The position numbers were made by a program, and so were the translations under genes. Below the pieces are notes generated by a model. That model searched no databases, was not told where the DNA came from, and saw nothing but the letters and a program-made list of their open reading frames with translations. Below are positions 33,849 to 44,100 of a DNA stretch of 64,000 bases, piece after piece (the stretch's first letter is position 1; each line of letters starts with the position of its first letter). The DNA is from Planctomycetaceae bacterium (GTDB lineage Bacteria; Planctomycetota; Planctomycetia; Pirellulales; Pirellulaceae). Location of the stretch: NCBI GenBank assembly GCA_020638995.1, contig JACKHM010000007.1, forward strand, positions 1 to 64,000. Direction: 5' to 3'.

Positions 33849-36800
33849 ATGACATCACGACTTGATTCGCCGAACTGTACTGCGCATGTGAATTCTCGCG
33901 AGCGCGAACCGTTAGCCGTCATTGGCATTGGCTGCCGATTGCCGGGTGATATCAACTCACCTGAGGAATTCTGGGACGCGTTGCTCAGCGGCGTCGATGC
34001 AATTTGTGATGTTCCGGAAGATCGGTGGAACCATGCGCGATTCCACGATACGAATCCAGAAAAGTCAGGCTGCATTCGGAATGCAAAGGGTGGGTTCATA
34101 AAAGGCGTCGATCAATTCGATGGTGAGTTCTTTGGATACTTCCCGGCCGAGGCCCAACGGATCGATCCGCAACAGCGTTTGCTGCTGGAAGTAACACACG
34201 AGGCCATGGAAGACGCCGGAGTGCGCCGCGATCAGATGAACGGTTCGCGCACGTCCGTCTTCGTCGGTTCGTTCATGTACGACTACTTGTGTATACAGGC
34301 AGCTGCCGAGCATCGCGACGAAATCAGTCCATACGTGGTGATGGGAAACGCGATCTGTTCATTGGCAAATCGAGTTTCCTATAACTTTAACCTCAAAGGC
34401 CCCAGCGTTTCTCTTGATACCGCCTGTTCCTCGTCTTTGACGGCAATTCACTTGGCCTGCCAAAGCCTATGGAGCGGAGACGCTGAGATGGCGATTGCTG
34501 GCGGCGTCAATCTGATGTTGCGCCCGGAATCGTCGATCATGTTGTCGAAAGCTGGTTTTTTGAATTCGGACCAGTATTGCAAAGCCTTCGACGCATCCGC
34601 AAACGGCTATGTCCGTAGTGAGGGTGTAGGCGTAGTCATCCTAAAACCTATCAGCAAAGCAGTTGCTGATGGTGACGCCATCTACGCACAAATCTGTGGC
34701 ACCGCCGCAAACCAAGATGGTCATTTGCCCGAGGGGTACACCGTCCCCAACTTGCTGTCACAAGCGGCTTTATTAGAGTTCGCCTATGAATCGGCGGGAA
34801 TCGATCCTACGACAGTAGATTTCGTGGAGGCTCACGGGACTGGGACGCCCGTGGGCGATCCTGTCGAAGCATCTGCGCTTGGTTCAGTACTTGGGTTTTC
34901 GAGAACACCCGACCAGCCGAGTCTGGTCATCGGCTCTGTGAAGACAAACCTCGGACACCTGGAGGGCGCTTCTGGAGTTGCCGGCTTTATTAAAGGTGTT
35001 CTAACGGTCCAACGTGGAGTTGCTCCGCCAAATTTGCATTTCCATCGACCTAATCCATCCATTCCTTGGGAATACTATCGCTTGGAAGTGCCCACCAGCC
35101 CGATGCCGCTCGGTCGTGGCGACCGTCCTCTTACGGTTGGTGTGAACTCATTTGGAGCGGGAGGCGCTAACGCGCACATCGTTCTTCGGCAGTGGGTCGA
35201 AGCTGCCTCGTCTCGGTCGAAGCTGCCGGTCGGCACGAATGAGGACGTTGCACCCGAATTCAAATTGTACTCACTCAGTGCTGCTAAACGCGATTCGCTT
35301 CGGGCTCTAGCGCTACGCCATGCGGAATTCATCGAGACTAGTGAACATCCTGTCGAGGATATCGCGTGGTCCGCATTCACGCGGCGCAGTCGCTACGACC
35401 ACATGTTAGCCGTAGTGGGCACGAACGCTTCCGACGTGTCAGCGAAACTTCGCAAGTTTGCAGATGGTCAAGTGAGTTCGGAGACCCTCACTGCAGTCGT
35501 CAAACGCCGAAAAGAGCCCAAGCTCGCGTTTGTTTTCTCCGGTCAAGGCGGCCAGTGGCCTCGCATGGGCATGCAGTTAATGCAGCACGAACCAGTGTTC
35601 CGACGATCTATGGAAGAAATCGACGCGATATTCCGGGAACTCTCCGGTTGGTCGCTCATCGCGGAGCTTGAGAGAGACGGAAGCGAATCGAACGTCAACA
35701 ATACGGTAGTTGTCCAACCTGCAGTCATGGCCATTCAGATCTCGCTGGTCAGATTATATGGCCACTACGGCATCCACCCAGTTGGAGTTGTAGGCCATTC
35801 GATCGGAGAAGTCGCCGCGGGCTTTGCAGCCGGTGCCTTGACACTCGAACAAGCTGTTCAGGTCATCTACTATCGTTCCCAAGCTCAAAGTCGGGCTGCA
35901 GGCAAAGGCGGCATGTTGGCAGTCGCGCTTGCGCCGGACGATGCCCGACAGCTGATTGAACGTCAAGACGGAGTATCGATCGGTGCCGTAAACGGACCAC
36001 AGATGCTCACATTGTCAGGAGATCTGGAGCCACTACGAAAGATTGCCGAGGCGTTAGAGATGCGAGGCATTTTTAATCGTTCCGTCAATGTCGAAGTCGC
36101 GTATCACAGCCACCACATGGAATCGATTAAGGATGTCATGATGCAGTCCTTATCGCGTGTGCACGGCGTGAAAGCTGAAATCCCACTTTACTCTACTGTC
36201 ACCGGTGGACGTGCAGACGGCTTGCACTTAAACGCCGAATACTGGTATCGAAATGTACGCCAGCCAGTCCTGTTCACAGACGCTCTGCAGGGGATGGTAA
36301 AGAACCGCTTCGACACGTTCATCGAGATCGGTCCTCACCCGGTTCTCATACGTGGCGGCGAGGCGCTCATTGACGAACTTGGCGCCGACGCCGTGATGGC
36401 TCCGTCGATGACACGAAAAGAACCGGCGGTGACGGTGTTTCTACAGAGTCTGGCGTGGTTGGCGGCTCGTGGGCTGGAGCCTGATGCCGCGTTGATTTTT
36501 GGTACCGATTGTCGGTATGTACGCCTGCCCAAACACCCTTGGCAACATGAGCGGTATTGGTTCGAGGCGCCCGATGCCATGGAGAATCGATTGGGGAAGC
36601 ACGAACATCCGTTCCTGAAAAGCGGTACTCAATTCGCAACTGAAGAAGGGTTTGCAGTTTGGAATGCCGCATTGGATCTCAATAAATTTCCGTACCTTCG
36701 CGATCATCGAGTGGATGGCGAAATCGTATTCCCAGGGACCGGGCATCTGGAACTTGCGTGGGCCATCGCGCGCGAGCAGATTGGTCATGAGTCATTCTTT

Positions 36801-39800
36801 CTCGAAAACCTACAGTTCGATTCTCCTTTAATCTTCCCGGAGAATAGCCGCCACCCTCTGGCGGTGCGGTTCGAGGTCGTCTCGGGTGAGGGAGATTTTC
36901 ATCTCTGTAGTCGATTGGCTGACGCGTCCGCAGATGCGCCGTGGTCGAAGCATTCCTCCGGTCGAATCCATACTCTGAACGACCAGTTTGTTCAGACGGA
37001 CGAAGTGTTGGACGACCTCCACAAACGTTTTCACGACTCGCAATCTTATCTGGTCGAAGAGTTTTACGAGAACTTAAGGGCGGCGGGTTTAGACTATGGA
37101 GAAAAGTTCCGTTGCATTAAGCAACTACAGCACCATGAGCGTGAACGTCACCAGCACGAATGGCTGGCGCGGTTGCAACTGCCGGACGAACTGGCACATG
37201 AATCAGTTCGGCAAAAAATCCATCCTGCACTCCTCGACGCCTGCTTACATGTCATGTTTGCAGACTGTCACCGCGAAGGTGACTCGACCAGCGTCTATCT
37301 TCCGTATCGTATCGACCGAATTCGATTTTATCGTCAACCCTCAAAAGAAGTCTGGTCGCATGTTCGAATAACTCGGCGTGACCGACAATATCTATGTTCA
37401 GATACGTCGATTTTTGACGATGCTGGTGAACTCGTGGCCGAGGTCCAAGGGCTAACCTGCAAACGACTGGTTGGAGCGGGTTCGCAGAAATCCGACACGC
37501 TGTACGATGGCTCTTACGAATACCAGTGGGAACCCGTCGAACACGGCTCCGAACATAAACGCAACTACGACTGTAAGTATGCAGTCATAATCACGGATGC
37601 GGCGAATCTCGCCAACAATCTATCAGCTCAGTTTTTGACAGAGGGTATCGAACCGTCGATCGTGTCGGCCGCCGACACTCTGGCACTCGACGAGGTTCTG
37701 CAACGTATTCCACTCGATCGCCGATCGCTTATTCTATTTGCCGCCGGAATATCGAAGCAACCGCCAGCGTGGGAATCCCTTGCAAAGTACCGGCCCGTTC
37801 CAACGCTGATGCATCTAGTTCAGACCTTGCAGGCACGGCAAGGCGTCCCGCGATTGGTCGTAACAACAAGCGGTGCCGCAGGCGTAGAGGGCGATAACGA
37901 CCTTGCCTTGGGGCAATCGATTCTCCATGGCATGACTCGCGTCATAAAGAACGAGTGTCCCAATATGCCGGTGACCGTGATTGACTTAAGTTCCGGGATC
38001 ATACCCTGCGAACTCGATTCACTTTTCCACGAATTGTTGCACAACCGGTTTGATCAAGATGAGTCGGAGATTGCGTTACGTGGAGAGAGGCGTTACATCC
38101 GGCGATTGGTTGCCGTCGAGCGTGAACGCGCTGAACAGGAAGCTGTCACCGTAGAAGCGGGGATCGGTGGATCGTATCGGGCCGAACCGAGTGATGCTGG
38201 AGTACTCGACCAAGTTGCATTTCGCCGTCTTCCGCCTCTAGAGCCGGGCGAGTTGGAAGTCGAAATTGCAGTCGAGGCTGCAGCTCTGAACTTCAAGGAT
38301 GTTGTAAATGCGATGGGTGTTTTGCCTGCAAATGCCGTTGCTGGTGGCTTGGCTGGCGATCGCCTCGGCTTTGAGGTGAGCGGTCGCGTTCTCCAGACTG
38401 GCGATCGAGTCCATCACCTTCAGAGCGGCGATCCGGTAGTCGCACGAGTGGCAAACGGCTTTAGCGGTCGCGTGATCGCTCCATCACATTGCGTTGTGCC
38501 CCGACCACTGGCGCTAACGCCACAGCAAGCCGCGGCGATTCCAGTCGTTTACATCACAGCATGGTATTCACTCTGTCACCTTGCGCGAATGGAACGGGGT
38601 GAGACCGTACTGATACACTCTGCCGCTGGCGGCGTCGGCAACGCAGCCATTCAGTTAGCACGTCGCGCGGGGGCAACGGTGATCGCTACCGCGGGCACGA
38701 AGGAGAAACGCGCGTATGTTCGAAGTCTCGGCGTCGAGCATGTGTTCGATTCTCGTTCCCTCGATTTTTACAGCCGTGTGATGGAAGTGACCGAACAGCG
38801 AGGCGTGGATATCGTTCTCAACTCACTGACCGGTCGCTTCATCACGCAAAGCTTGAAGTGCCTCGCGCCGTTTGGCCGCTTCGTCGAAATTGGTAAGTTG
38901 GATATTTATCGCAATAGTAAACTCAGTCTGCTGCGATTGGGCGAGAACATTTCCTACTTCGTCGTGGACGTCGATCGGCTTGCCGCTCAGAAGCCGGCAT
39001 TGCATCACCAGGTGCTGACAGAAGTTGTTGCGATGTTCGAACGCGGTGAACTTCAACTGCCGGAAATTACACAATTCCCTGCCTCTGAACTGACCGAGGC
39101 ATTGAGGTTTATGACGCGGGGAACGCATCGCGGGAAAATCGTCCTCTCGATGGAGGATGACCAAGTTCAGACGCAGCCGCCGCGTTCCTTGTCACTACGA
39201 TCGAATCGCACCTATCTGATTTCTGGCGGCGCGAGCGGCTTTGGGCTTGAGGTCGCGCGGTGGATGGCGGACCGCGGTGCTCGTCATTTGGTTTTGGTCA
39301 GCCGCAGTGGCTGTAAGTCGCTTGCGGATGAAGCGGTAATCAACGAGATAAAGGAACTCGGCGTTGAAGTCCGCTTAGCTCAAGTTGATGTTACGGATGG
39401 TGCGACAGTAAAGAGGCTCGTGGAGGAGATCGAGGGGACGCCACATCCTCTAGCCGGTGTCGTGCATGGTGCCGCGGTACTCGACGATGCGTCGCTATCG
39501 GCCATGAATTTGACTCGTTTCGCGCACGCGTTTAACCCAAAGGCCCAAGGCGCCTGGAACTTGCACAGAGCAACCGAGGTGGTTGGGGCCGAGCTCGATT
39601 TCTTCCTCATGCTCTCCTCGATTTCATCTGTGTTAGGTCTGGTTGGCCAAGTAAACTACGCCGCCGCCAACTATTTCCAAGACGCGCTCGCGCACTATCG
39701 CAGCCAGCGAGGATTGCCTGCAACTTCCGTCAATTTAGGCGTCTTGGGAAAATACGCAGGTATGTCCAATATCGAAGACAACGATCTCGATCTTGTCGGA

Positions 39801-41168
39801 CTGTTGGAAAGTCAGGGGATGTACGTCATGCCCTTGGCGGATGTACTTGCCAAGATCGAAAACGCCCTGATTCAACGACCGGTACAGCGGATGCTGGCAG
39901 CCCTTGACTGGCCGTGGTTCCGCATGGCGTATCCACATCTCGCCCGCGATGGGCGGTTTGTCGAGTTGATGAGCGACGCGGCGTTGGCGCGAGTGGCCCG
40001 CTCCAAAAGTACGGGACTGCGTACAGAGCTAAATGAGTTGAGTCCCGAGGAGGCAACCGATCGACTGCAGGAAGCGCTGGCCGCATCATTAGCGAGAATT
40101 CTTGACGCCGATCCAGGGCGAATTGACGTCAACACGTCTCTCGATAGCTTTGGCTTGGACTCGCTAATGCTAACCGACTTCCAACTATCAATTGTGCGGA
40201 TGCTTGACGTCAATGTTCCGCTAATCAAACTGCTCAAGGGCCCGAGCATCGGAAGTCTATCGGCTGAGTTGTTGACACAGTTAGATAGCGGTGAGGGTGG
40301 GGAAGAGGAATCAACAACGGATGCCCCAATGAGCGAGCCTAGATTCGCGCTCGCCGAAGTCGAAGGTATCGAAATCCTAAGCCCTTGGCTCATCCGTGGA
40401 CGCTCTGAACACACCGCCACAACACGATTAATCTGCTTCCACTCGATGGGTGTCGGCGCTTCGCTGTTTACAAACTTCTTGTTACAGCCACCCGCAGGAT
40501 ACGAAATCTTTGCAGTGCAGACGCCGGGGCGTGAAAACCGAAGCGACGAAGCCGTCGCGCAAAGCGTTGACCATTTAGTCGACGAAATCGTCCCCCAAAT
40601 TGGACCGCTTTTTGATCGGCCAGTAGTAATTTGGGGGCACAGTTTCGGCGGCATTGTCGCCAGAGAAGTCATCCGTCGCCTCCGGGAAAGCACGGGATGC
40701 GAACCGATGCACCTGTTGGTAACTGGCACAATCGCCCCGCACCTGATCAAGAGTTGGCAGAATCGCGAAGTCATTTTAAAGTCCGCAGTGACCGAAAACT
40801 CACCGGAATACTTGATGTCACTCTCTCGATATGTGGATGACCCCGAGTTGTTGAAGGCAATCCTGCCTGGACTTCGGCGTGACTATCCTTTGTTAATGCC
40901 TTATCAGTTTGAGAACATCACGCCATTTGAGTTCCCAATCACGGCCTTCGCGGCCCGACAGGACGAAGTTGTATATTGCGAAGAAGTTGAGGAGTGGCGT
41001 CAGCATACCAGTGGCGGTTTTGAATTGATTGAAGTAGACGGCGACCATTGGTTCCTTAATCGCAACCGGGAGCAGATCAATGCGGTGCTGCATAATATTG
41101 TCGATGGGAATCGTGCGAAAGCGGTTCGGAACGTCGCAGCACCAGCGAAGATTAATATCGGGGAGTAG
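33849..41168 (+). CDS. Single-module, fully reducing type I polyketide synthase (KS-AT-DH-ER-KR-ACP-TE)
   Basis: Domains of this 2,439-residue synthase in order: KS about 20-447 (active Cys193 in DTACSSS, His in EAHGTGTP and NLGHLEG); AT about 560-905 (Ser651 in GHSIGEVAAG); DH about 920-1180 (His953 in HRVDGEIVFP, Asp1130 in HPALLDACLH); structural KR half about 1200-1430; ER about 1460-1768 (SAAGGVGNAAIQLA); KR about 1788-1990 (SGGASGFG, Tyr1937); ACP (Ser2105 in FGLDSLML); thioesterase about 2190-2420 (Ser2265 in GHSFGG, His2400). No methyltransferase is visible. All sites look active, so it probably works iteratively and releases a saturated chain. The AT GHSxG with Ile favours malonyl-CoA. 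The product is unknown, and no PPTase gene is in view. Confidence 0.96.
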   Translation: MTSRLDSPNCTAHVNSREREPLAVIGIGCRLPGDINSPEEFWDALLSGVDAICDVPEDRWNHARFHDTNPEKSGCIRNAKGGFIKGVDQFDGEFFGYFPAEAQRIDPQQRLLLEVTHEAMEDAGVRRDQMNGSRTSVFVGSFMYDYLCIQAAAEHRDEISPYVVMGNAICSLANRVSYNFNLKGPSVSLDTACSSSLTAIHLACQSLWSGDAEMAIAGGVNLMLRPESSIMLSKAGFLNSDQYCKAFDASANGYVRSEGVGVVILKPISKAVADGDAIYAQICGTAANQDGHLPEGYTVPNLLSQAALLEFAYESAGIDPTTVDFVEAHGTGTPVGDPVEASALGSVLGFSRTPDQPSLVIGSVKTNLGHLEGASGVAGFIKGVLTVQRGVAPPNLHFHRPNPSIPWEYYRLEVPTSPMPLGRGDRPLTVGVNSFGAGGANAHIVLRQWVEAASSRSKLPVGTNEDVAPEFKLYSLSAAKRDSLRALALRHAEFIETSEHPVEDIAWSAFTRRSRYDHMLAVVGTNASDVSAKLRKFADGQVSSETLTAVVKRRKEPKLAFVFSGQGGQWPRMGMQLMQHEPVFRRSMEEIDAIFRELSGWSLIAELERDGSESNVNNTVVVQPAVMAIQISLVRLYGHYGIHPVGVVGHSIGEVAAGFAAGALTLEQAVQVIYYRSQAQSRAAGKGGMLAVALAPDDARQLIERQDGVSIGAVNGPQMLTLSGDLEPLRKIAEALEMRGIFNRSVNVEVAYHSHHMESIKDVMMQSLSRVHGVKAEIPLYSTVTGGRADGLHLNAEYWYRNVRQPVLFTDALQGMVKNRFDTFIEIGPHPVLIRGGEALIDELGADAVMAPSMTRKEPAVTVFLQSLAWLAARGLEPDAALIFGTDCRYVRLPKHPWQHERYWFEAPDAMENRLGKHEHPFLKSGTQFATEEGFAVWNAALDLNKFPYLRDHRVDGEIVFPGTGHLELAWAIAREQIGHESFFLENLQFDSPLIFPENSRHPLAVRFEVVSGEGDFHLCSRLADASADAPWSKHSSGRIHTLNDQFVQTDEVLDDLHKRFHDSQSYLVEEFYENLRAAGLDYGEKFRCIKQLQHHERERHQHEWLARLQLPDELAHESVRQKIHPALLDACLHVMFADCHREGDSTSVYLPYRIDRIRFYRQPSKEVWSHVRITRRDRQYLCSDTSIFDDAGELVAEVQGLTCKRLVGAGSQKSDTLYDGSYEYQWEPVEHGSEHKRNYDCKYAVIITDAANLANNLSAQFLTEGIEPSIVSAADTLALDEVLQRIPLDRRSLILFAAGISKQPPAWESLAKYRPVPTLMHLVQTLQARQGVPRLVVTTSGAAGVEGDNDLALGQSILHGMTRVIKNECPNMPVTVIDLSSGIIPCELDSLFHELLHNRFDQDESEIALRGERRYIRRLVAVERERAEQEAVTVEAGIGGSYRAEPSDAGVLDQVAFRRLPPLEPGELEVEIAVEAAALNFKDVVNAMGVLPANAVAGGLAGDRLGFEVSGRVLQTGDRVHHLQSGDPVVARVANGFSGRVIAPSHCVVPRPLALTPQQAAAIPVVYITAWYSLCHLARMERGETVLIHSAAGGVGNAAIQLARRAGATVIATAGTKEKRAYVRSLGVEHVFDSRSLDFYSRVMEVTEQRGVDIVLNSLTGRFITQSLKCLAPFGRFVEIGKLDIYRNSKLSLLRLGENISYFVVDVDRLAAQKPALHHQVLTEVVAMFERGELQLPEITQFPASELTEALRFMTRGTHRGKIVLSMEDDQVQTQPPRSLSLRSNRTYLISGGASGFGLEVARWMADRGARHLVLVSRSGCKSLADEAVINEIKELGVEVRLAQVDVTDGATVKRLVEEIEGTPHPLAGVVHGAAVLDDASLSAMNLTRFAHAFNPKAQGAWNLHRATEVVGAELDFFLMLSSISSVLGLVGQVNYAAANYFQDALAHYRSQRGLPATSVNLGVLGKYAGMSNIEDNDLDLVGLLESQGMYVMPLADVLAKIENALIQRPVQRMLAALDWPWFRMAYPHLARDGRFVELMSDAALARVARSKSTGLRTELNELSPEEATDRLQEALAASLARILDADPGRIDVNTSLDSFGLDSLMLTDFQLSIVRMLDVNVPLIKLLKGPSIGSLSAELLTQLDSGEGGEEESTTDAPMSEPRFALAEVEGIEILSPWLIRGRSEHTATTRLICFHSMGVGASLFTNFLLQPPAGYEIFAVQTPGRENRSDEAVAQSVDHLVDEIVPQIGPLFDRPVVIWGHSFGGIVAREVIRRLRESTGCEPMHLLVTGTIAPHLIKSWQNREVILKSAVTENSPEYLMSLSRYVDDPELLKAILPGLRRDYPLLMPYQFENITPFEFPITAFAARQDEVVYCEEVEEWRQHTSGGFELIEVDGDHWFLNRNREQINAVLHNIVDGNRAKAVRNVAAPAKINIGE

Positions 41169-41197
41169 GCCGCTTACGAACACGTCTCAGCTCTTGA

Positions 41198-44100
41198 ATG
41201 AGGATGGCTATAGGGCACATGACCGACCACTTGGAGATTTCACCTCATGATGCAAAGGAGCTTGATAGCCGCGTGATTGGCGGCCGTTATCGCACCGTAC
41301 GTCTACTTAAAAAGGGTAATGACACGCGTGCTTTTCTTGCCTCGGACGCGACCGCGGGAACCTCCGTAGTTGTCAAGACCGCGGCCGCGTCGTCTTTCTC
41401 CGCATCTGCTCGCATGCGACTTGAACACGAAGCTCAAGTCTTGTCGCAGGTTGGCGATGGCGTATTCGCTCCGTTGCTCGACTTCGGATTTGCGGACGAT
41501 GAAGTGTACCTCGTAATGCCCTATGTCCCTGGAGTAACTCTCCAATCGAGACTTAAGCGGGGCCCGCTTACCGTGCTTGATTCAATCATGGTGGGGCAAG
41601 CACTCCTCGCCTCGCTTAGCGAGGCTCACGCTCACGACATTCTGCATCGAGATATAAAACCCGCAAACGTGATCGTAAATGACGGCGATGCGCTGCGCGA
41701 TGTCACCCTGATAGATTTCGGCTTAGTGCGTAGCACTCGCACTGACGAGAGTCTCCGAGACCATTGGGTGGGAACGGCGCAGTATCTTTCGCCTGAAGTA
41801 GCAGGATTGCTCGACAAAGAAGTAACGGTCTGTTCGGATCTGTACGCGGTGGGGATCGTGCTCTTTGAGTGTCTCGTCGGCCAGCCGCCGTTTCAGGGGG
41901 ATAGCGTGGGCACAATCCTCCGAAAGCAAATGGCATCGCGTCCCCCAGAAATTCGCAGCCTGGGATTACCCGTTCCGCGAGTTTTGGATGAAGTGATCCA
42001 GCGACTCCTGAGGAAGGACCCCCGCGATCGATACCAATCTGCTGATGCAGTGATTTCCGATCTCAAGGAAATCGCGGCAGCATTGCGACGCGGTGTGATG
42101 GAGCCTTCCCTCGTGGTGGGTCTCCACGATCGTCGGAGCACTTTAACGGAACCAGCATTTGTTGGACGTGATCAAGAATTGGATTTACTGACTTCCAAGC
42201 TCGCTGCCACACAGGCAGGTCAAGGTGGGCTAGTGCTGTTGGAGGCCGAATCGGGCGGCGGAAAAAGTCGCTTGCTCTCAGAGTTCTCGCAGCGTGGTGC
42301 AACGCAGGGGGCCTGGGTGCTTCGCGGCCAGGGAACGGACCAAGCGGCACAACGGCCGTTCCAAGTACTGACCGGAGTCATCGATGGTTTGGAGACGACC
42401 ACTAACTTGGAGCCAAGTGTTGGCGAGCACATTCAATCGAGTTTGGGAGATTATCTCCAAGCGGCATGTTCCGCGTTGCCGCAATTGGCGCACGCGTTGG
42501 GTGTCAGCGTTCCTACCCAACAGGGCCCCGAAGAGCACGGAGAGACTCGGAGTGTTCAGGCGCTCACGGCACTATTGGATGCGTTGGGATCCACCGGGCG
42601 CCCCGTTTTGCTGCTGCTGGATGATTGCCAGTGGGCGGACGATCTGACGATTAAGGTCTTAAGGAATTGGCAACGTCGACGGGACGACACGCCGCACCCG
42701 GTGCTGCTGGTCGCAGCCTTTCGATCCGAAGAAGTCCCGCCTCATCACCCGCTACGTGAACTGTCGCCAACATCGGAATTAAAACTTCCCACATTTCGGG
42801 CTTCGGATGTGCGTCAATTGGTCGAGTCGATGGCTGGGCCGTTGCCGGACGAAGCCGTGGATGTGATCGAAAGATTGGCCGAAGGAAGCCCGTTTATGGC
42901 GGCCGCCGCAGTAAGAGGCCTTGTGGAATCTGGTGCACTCGTACCGACCGGTTCCGAAGAAGCTGAAGGAGCATGGCGTGTGGCGCCATCGGCCATGGCC
43001 GATGTACAGTCCTCGCGACATGCAGCAGCATTCCTTTCACGTCGTATCGAGTTGTTACAAGAAAGCACGATCGAGCTGCTTTCGGTGGGTGCCGTTCTTG
43101 GCAAAGAGTTCGATCTATTCACGGCATCGAAACTAGCGCGGCATACTTCCGCGCAAGCGATCACAGGGATGGACGAGGCACACGAGCGGCACATCATCTG
43201 GACTAAAGTGAAGGACGGTCGGTGCGTCTTCGTACACGACAAACTCCGTGAAACTCTACTCGCTCGTTTGCCAAACAGAGAGCTTAAAGAAGTCCACCTT
43301 CGAGCGGCACTTTATATTGCATCCGAAGCCCCTGACCAACACTACGACCTGGCTTACCATTTCGATGCTGCGGGAGAAAGCGATAGAGCCTTACCCTTCG
43401 CACTTGCTGCCGCCGAGGATGCTCGCGTTCATCAATGGCTGGAGACCGCTGAACAGCAGTATCGCATTGCAGAAAGGGGCGTTTCTGATGCTGATGAATT
43501 CACTCGATATCGTATTTCTGCAGGGCTGGGCGAAGTCCTAATGCTACGTGGCCTCTACTCGCCAGCCGCTCAAATGTTTGCAACAGCCAGTTCTCTAGCC
43601 AAGGATGATTTCACGCGTGCCCAAATTGAAGGCAAGCTCGGCGAGCTCGCGTTTAAGCAGGGCGACAATAAGGTTGCGGCTGAGACAATGAAACGTGCGC
43701 TCGGGTTTCTGGGGTGTAATGTTCCCTCTCATTCTGCGGTGTTTGCGACCCTACTGTGCTGGGAATTGTTCGTGCAAATGTTGCATACCGTCTTTCCCAA
43801 ACTGTTCCTGGCACGTCGTCGCTTGGAAGGAGCAGAACGCGAGTTCCTTGCAGTGCGGCTGTATATCGCCCTGTCATACGCTTATTTTTTCGACCGATTG
43901 GTCCCCTGCTTTTGGGCGCATTTACGGGCCTTCAACATAGTGGAAAGATATCCGCCAACACGTGAACTAAGCCACGTCTGGGCATCCCACGCCCCTGCGA
44001 TGTGTTTGATTCCCTGGCTGCGGCGTGGTGAACTCTACGCAAAGAAATCACTTGAAATCCGCAAGGAACTTGGTGATGCCTGCGGCCAAGGCCAGTCGTT

